From contig DATNQN010000035.1 of NCBI GenBank assembly GCA_036703985.1, positions 36,701-100,700 of the forward strand: DNA of 64,000 nucleotides, in the 5' to 3' direction. How positions within the stretch are numbered: position 1 is the first letter of the stretch; each line of letters opens with the position of its first letter. Shown piece after piece: positions 60,659-64,000 of the stretch. The DNA is from Leptolyngbyaceae cyanobacterium (GTDB taxonomy: Bacteria > Cyanobacteriota > Cyanobacteriia > Cyanobacteriales > Aerosakkonemataceae). Under the pieces are notes generated by a model, which made no database searches, had not been told where the DNA came from, and worked only from the letters and a program-made list of their open reading frames with translations. The position numbers were made by a program, and so were the translations under genes.

Positions 60659-61645
60659 CTATTCTTGACGTTGACGTTGACGCCGAACTACACCTAGTAA
60701 TGAACTCACTAAGCCTAAACTTAATAAAACTGATGGTTCCGGAACTGATTTAACTGTTTCCGGATCTACCTCATCATCATTAGAAGGCACATCAGGCAAA
60801 GTTCCGTTAAATAGATAGTTATGAGATTCGCCGTTTCCTGTGAGGGAAGCCGCGATCAAGTGACCGTTAATTTGGCCGTTATTGAAGTTTACAGCAGCAA
60901 GAGGTGCGAGAATGCTACCTTGAATGCCAATTCCAGTAGCATTTAGATTAGTTGCTTCATAGAAGTTATAAAGAACCTTTTGTCTTTGAGCGTTTTCCGG
61001 ACTACCGTTAATGTTAAAACCGAAATATTGCATCGAAGCAGTAGCACCGCTCACGTTAACTACTACTGTAGAACCATTGGCAACATTAATATTAAAACTG
61101 TTTGCACTGGCTAAATCAGATGCTGATAAATTGAAAATGTTCAGATTTGAATCTGAGCCGGTTAAGGAAATTCCGCCATAAGCAATATTTTTAGTTCCGT
61201 TGGAAGTTAAACTTCCTAAATAGGAAGATAGTCCTTTGAGATAATCTCCTGCTGCATTAAAGTCTAGAGGATTTCCCTGACTTAAATTACCGCTGGGAAA
61301 GCCAACTCCGGAAACGTTAGCAGTGCCACCATAGATGGCATTGCCGTTGTAAACTTGACCGTTGTTTAGATTTAAATTTCCACCTGTTACCAGTACGTTA
61401 CCACTATTGGAACTGAGGCGAGAGCCTACCCCGAAGCCGCCTGTGAAAGTAGCGTTACCGCCGACTGCTAGCTTACCTTCTACGTCAGTACTCGTTTGGT
61501 TGAAATTTCCTAAGGTGAAGACGTTGTAATCGGAGGCGACACCTAAACTAGCTGCATGAGCTTGAGTAGAAAAACTTAATGCTAATAAGCTGGCTGCGAT
61601 CGGCGCTGCTAGCTTTACTTGGTTAGAAAGTTTGTTGAGTTGCAT
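60659..61645 (-). CDS. Choice-of-anchor A family protein with PEP-CTERM anchor
   Basis: A 328-residue exported protein. The signal peptide ends near TQAHAASLG. Residues 34-285 are the choice-of-anchor A domain (YNVFTLGNFNQTSTDVEGKLAVGG; GSILAPLAAVNFNNGQINGHLIA). The C-terminus has the PEP-CTERM signal: VPEPS, a hydrophobic helix, then RRQRQRQE, for sorting and cleavage by exosortase. Rich in Asn, Gly and Ser. Probably an extracellular matrix or surface component; the exact role is unknown. Confidence 0.9.
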   Translation of the reverse strand: MQLNKLSNQVKLAAPIAASLLALSFSTQAHAASLGVASDYNVFTLGNFNQTSTDVEGKLAVGGNATFTGGFGVGSRLSSNSGNVLVTGGNLNLNNGQVYNGNAIYGGTANVSGVGFPSGNLSQGNPLDFNAAGDYLKGLSSYLGSLTSNGTKNIAYGGISLTGSDSNLNIFNLSASDLASANSFNINVANGSTVVVNVSGATASMQYFGFNINGSPENAQRQKVLYNFYEATNLNATGIGIQGSILAPLAAVNFNNGQINGHLIAASLTGNGESHNYLFNGTLPDVPSNDDEVDPETVKSVPEPSVLLSLGLVSSLLGVVRRQRQRQE

Positions 61646-61920
61646 ATTATACTGATTAGGATTACTTCTTGAATTATCCTAATCGCTTTACAGGTTAATG
61701 GAAACAGCTAACTGATACATATTACCCAATCTTTATAAAGGTAGAAAGTTAGTAAATTTTAGGTAAATTGCTAGAGTGTTTATAGCAACAGCGCTATGTT
61801 TTTTTAAGTAAATATACGGTGTAATGCGATGCCGTTACCTAACAATCTGTACTGTGATAGTTCGGGTGCGGAATGCCAGTTTTATGCAAATCACGATCGG
61901 CATTGTGAATATCCTTTACT

Positions 61921-64000
61921 TTAGGCAACTGGAATCTGCTGTAATATAAAATCCTGCTGAGTAATCAGATTAGGCGATACGCCTTTCAGGATGGCTAAAA
62001 CTTCGCCAGTGTCGATCGCAGCGATCGCAGTTCCCTCACTGCTTTGATTAATTATCAACCGTGCAAAAGAGAGATTTCCAGCTAATACTAGATAATCCGT
62101 ATTATCTTGAAAATCGAGAATGATATCAGTACCAAAACCGGGAGATAAAATAAAGCGATCGCTGCCATTTCCCCCCCTCAGAATATCATCGCCTAAATCT
62201 CCACTCAGCCAATCATTGCCTTCTCCGCCAGACAGAGTATCGTGATCTTTACCGCCATAAAGACTGTCTTCTCCGGCATCGCCATTTATTTTATCTTCTC
62301 CTTCATTACCAAATAGCAAATCGTTGCCATTTCCCCCACACAAACAATCTTTTTCGCCTACATTCCCAATGGGAACATCGCTACCATTACCTGCATAGAT
62401 CGTATCGTTACCATCCCCACCGCAAAGGCTATCATTGCCTAAATCGCCAAAAATTGCATCATTCCCAGCATCGCCAAACGCGATATCATCATCTTTACCG
62501 CCACGAATTGTATCATTTCCTTCATTACCGCAAACGGTATCGTTTCCCTGATTGCCGTTGAGAAAATCATCGCCGCTACTACCTAATATTAAATCTCTTC
62601 CGTTGGCATCGCCAATTTCTCGATCGCTCGTGCCACCAAAAATGCTATCGTTGCCTTTGTCTCCGATCAGGGTATCATCGCCACTGTCACCCCAAATTCG
62701 GTCATTATCTTGACCTCCACGCACGATATCGTGGCCTTTGCCACCTCTAGCGATATCTTCCCCTTGATTACCGTTAATTACATCATTACCTTCATTGCCG
62801 TTGAGTAAGTCATCCCCTTCATTGCCAACAATCCAATCGCGATCGCGATCGCCAAAAATGGTATCTTTTCCATTGTGGCCGTGCAGGTTATCGCTACCTC
62901 CATTTCCCAGCAGAAAATCATCCCCATCGAAACCATCAATCCCATCATTAATATCACTTCCAATTAGGTTATCGTCGCTTTCAGTACCGAAAATACTATT
63001 GCTAACTTGATTCAATTGTGCTAGTGAATAACCTTCTTTTCCTTCAGCAAAGAAAGTATCCAAATTAGGATGAACTAGTTGTTCGCAAAAACAATTATCT
63101 TCTGGTTGGTTATCGATATCATCATTGACGATAATTCCCACACCTTGGTTATCGGCAATAATTGCATTGGCGACACCTATTAAATTTACAAAAAAGCTTT
63201 CGTTTTCCTCTACTTTAGTGTCACCTTTGACAGCAACGCTAATAGTTTTACTGATTTCTCCCGGACTAAATGTAATGGTTTGAGGCAAAATGCGATCGTA
63301 ATCATTATCAGTAGTAGTAGCCGTTCCATCAGCAGTCGCATATTCAACAATAACATTTTGACCAGACGCCGCACTGAGAGTCAAACTAAAATTAGCTAAA
63401 TTATCGCCACTGTTACTTTCTATGGCTGTAGCATCACTAATATAAACGACAGGTAAATTATTGTTGATAGGTAAACTAGGATTATTATTTGGTGGATTGC
63501 TTGATGGATTGCTTGGTGGATTAATTGGGGGATTGCTTGGTGGATTAATGGGTGGATTGCTTGGTGGATTAATGGGTGGATTGTCATTATCGACAATTGC
63601 GAGAGTAGCCGTACTTTGAGTACCAATGTTTGTATTTGCACTGGCATTAGCTAAGGTAAGGGTGAGATTTTCATTTCCTTCAACTAAATTATCTTCTGTG
63701 ATAGGAACGACAACAGTTTTAGAAGTTTCGTTGGCGGCAAAGTTGATAGTTTGAGTTGTATTGTTAAAATCGACTCCGCCTGTAGCAGTTCCGTTTGTTA
63801 GTTGTACATCTATACTGGATGTGCCTGTGGTAACGCCAGTTCGATTTAAAGTAACGGCAACACCAACTACTGAACCGTCTTCATTGACTTGATAGTTTGT
63901 TTGAGAGAATTGGATGCTGCTGTCGTTGTCGATGATTTCTAATGTAGCAGTATTCTGAGTACCAATATTTGTATTTGCACTGGCATTAGCTAAGGTGAGG
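61921..64000 (-). CDS. Calx-beta / RTX calcium-binding surface protein (partial, N-terminus beyond window)
   Basis: The frame is open from the right edge (codons in phase from 63999) to the stop at 61921, giving about 692 residues. It begins inside a Calx-beta domain; a second complete one follows (IQFSQTNYQVNEDGSVVG to STATLAIVDND). Then comes a Pro-rich linker of PPINPPSN repeats (63491-63582), a third Calx-beta unit (VYISDATAIESNSG to IIVNDD), and about two dozen GGxGxDxUx RTX nonapeptides (from NLIGSDINDG). The end resembles the usual RTX C-terminal region (DRFILSPGFGTDIILDFQD). Ca2+-dependent folding outside the cell after type I secretion is expected. Confidence 0.9.
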   Translation of the reverse strand, partial: LTLANASANTNIGTQNTATLEIIDNDSSIQFSQTNYQVNEDGSVVGVAVTLNRTGVTTGTSSIDVQLTNGTATGGVDFNNTTQTINFAANETSKTVVVPITEDNLVEGNENLTLTLANASANTNIGTQSTATLAIVDNDNPPINPPSNPPINPPSNPPINPPSNPSSNPPNNNPSLPINNNLPVVYISDATAIESNSGDNLANFSLTLSAASGQNVIVEYATADGTATTTDNDYDRILPQTITFSPGEISKTISVAVKGDTKVEENESFFVNLIGVANAIIADNQGVGIIVNDDIDNQPEDNCFCEQLVHPNLDTFFAEGKEGYSLAQLNQVSNSIFGTESDDNLIGSDINDGIDGFDGDDFLLGNGGSDNLHGHNGKDTIFGDRDRDWIVGNEGDDLLNGNEGNDVINGNQGEDIARGGKGHDIVRGGQDNDRIWGDSGDDTLIGDKGNDSIFGGTSDREIGDANGRDLILGSSGDDFLNGNQGNDTVCGNEGNDTIRGGKDDDIAFGDAGNDAIFGDLGNDSLCGGDGNDTIYAGNGSDVPIGNVGEKDCLCGGNGNDLLFGNEGEDKINGDAGEDSLYGGKDHDTLSGGEGNDWLSGDLGDDILRGGNGSDRFILSPGFGTDIILDFQDNTDYLVLAGNLSFARLIINQSSEGTAIAAIDTGEVLAILKGVSPNLITQQDFILQQIPVA
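63491..63582. repeat. 24-bp tandem repeats encoding PPINPPSN
   Basis: About four units of GGTGGATTAATGGGTGGATT plus GCTT (plus-strand view), some with T or G changes. They encode the Pro/Asn-rich linker between Calx-beta domains, likely variable in copy number. Confidence 0.7.

Noticed and set aside
61921..63384. RTX gene starting at 63384 as a complete coding sequence
   Set aside because: The TTG there is internal. The frame stays open to the window edge and encodes two further Calx-beta units, so the gene is partial, not short.

Overview
The window reads as chromosomal DNA of a cyanobacterium, probably a filamentous non-model one (inference). The octamer GCGATCGC (HIP1) and its partial forms are very frequent, coding is AT-leaning, and spacers are full of heptameric short repeats and palindromic repeats of the kind cyanobacteria carry. 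Gene families typical of the phylum recur: Uma2, DUF4351/Rpn, multi-PAS hybrid kinases, and PEP-CTERM and RTX surface proteins. No rRNA, tRNA, CRISPR array or intact insertion sequence was recognised.

Layout. (1) 1-9.6 kb: the end of a PyrF-PyrE fusion, a DUF4351 gene with a decayed partial copy, a GH1 beta-glucosidase, a CPA2 antiporter with Usp domains, a DUF2330/RnfD-like pair and a class I amidotransferase-like hydrolase. (2) 9.9-13.9 kb: a uracil catabolism (URC) set, namely a GTP-cyclohydrolase-II-like URC1, a DUF1688/URC4 protein, a single-domain response regulator and uracil phosphoribosyltransferase. (3) 14.1-18.8 kb and 23.2-27.0 kb: two paralogous pairs of hybrid histidine kinase plus REC-kinase, with the gene order swapped between pairs. 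(4) 18.8-20.2 kb: a DAHP synthase gene preceded by two tandem attenuators. Each has a short leader peptide rich in Phe, Tyr and Trp codons, an antiterminator segment at the end of the peptide, and a hairpin followed by T residues. (5) 20.4-30.1 kb: a HEAT-repeat protein, Uma2, an FMN reductase, a secreted Gln-rich repeat protein and a pirin divergent from an HxlR regulator. (6) 30.2-40.3 kb: a nearly complete purine (ureide) catabolism cluster, namely xanthine dehydrogenase (FAD subunit plus a fused FeS/Mo subunit), urate oxidase, HIU hydrolase, OHCU decarboxylase, PuuE allantoinase, an allantoate-type M20 amidohydrolase and a stand-alone homologue of the C-terminal domain of allophanate hydrolase. 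A chemoreceptor gene is embedded in it. (7) 40.4-43.6 kb: an AT-rich accessory patch with a radical SAM/TcmP pair, HicAB and toxin-antitoxin scars. (8) 43.6-45.5 kb: an SDR and a threonine-aldolase-like enzyme. (9) 45.9-57.4 kb: a PEP-dependent dihydroxyacetone-kinase-type cluster (DhaM-HPr-EI fusion, Lin0512 protein, RpiB/LacAB isomerase, 2-hydroxyacid dehydrogenase, DhaK, ABHD14-like hydrolase, DhaL, S66 carboxypeptidase), split by a 3-kb patch of restriction-like genes and remnants. (10) 57.4-60.3 kb: a divergent OmpR regulator and PAS histidine kinase. (11) 60.6-64 kb: a choice-of-anchor A/PEP-CTERM protein and the C-terminal part of a Calx-beta/RTX protein that runs off the window.

How it fits together. 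The URC and purine clusters would let the cell draw nitrogen from uracil and from xanthine/urate. The aromatic leaders would let it raise DAHP synthase when charged Phe, Tyr or Trp tRNA runs short. This DAHP synthase is about the size of a bare catalytic barrel, so transcriptional attenuation may stand in for feedback inhibition. The Dha-type cluster supplies its own PEP phosphorelay (EI, HPr, DhaM), which matters because cyanobacteria generally lack sugar PTS systems. All functional statements are homology calls by eye from motifs; no search was run.
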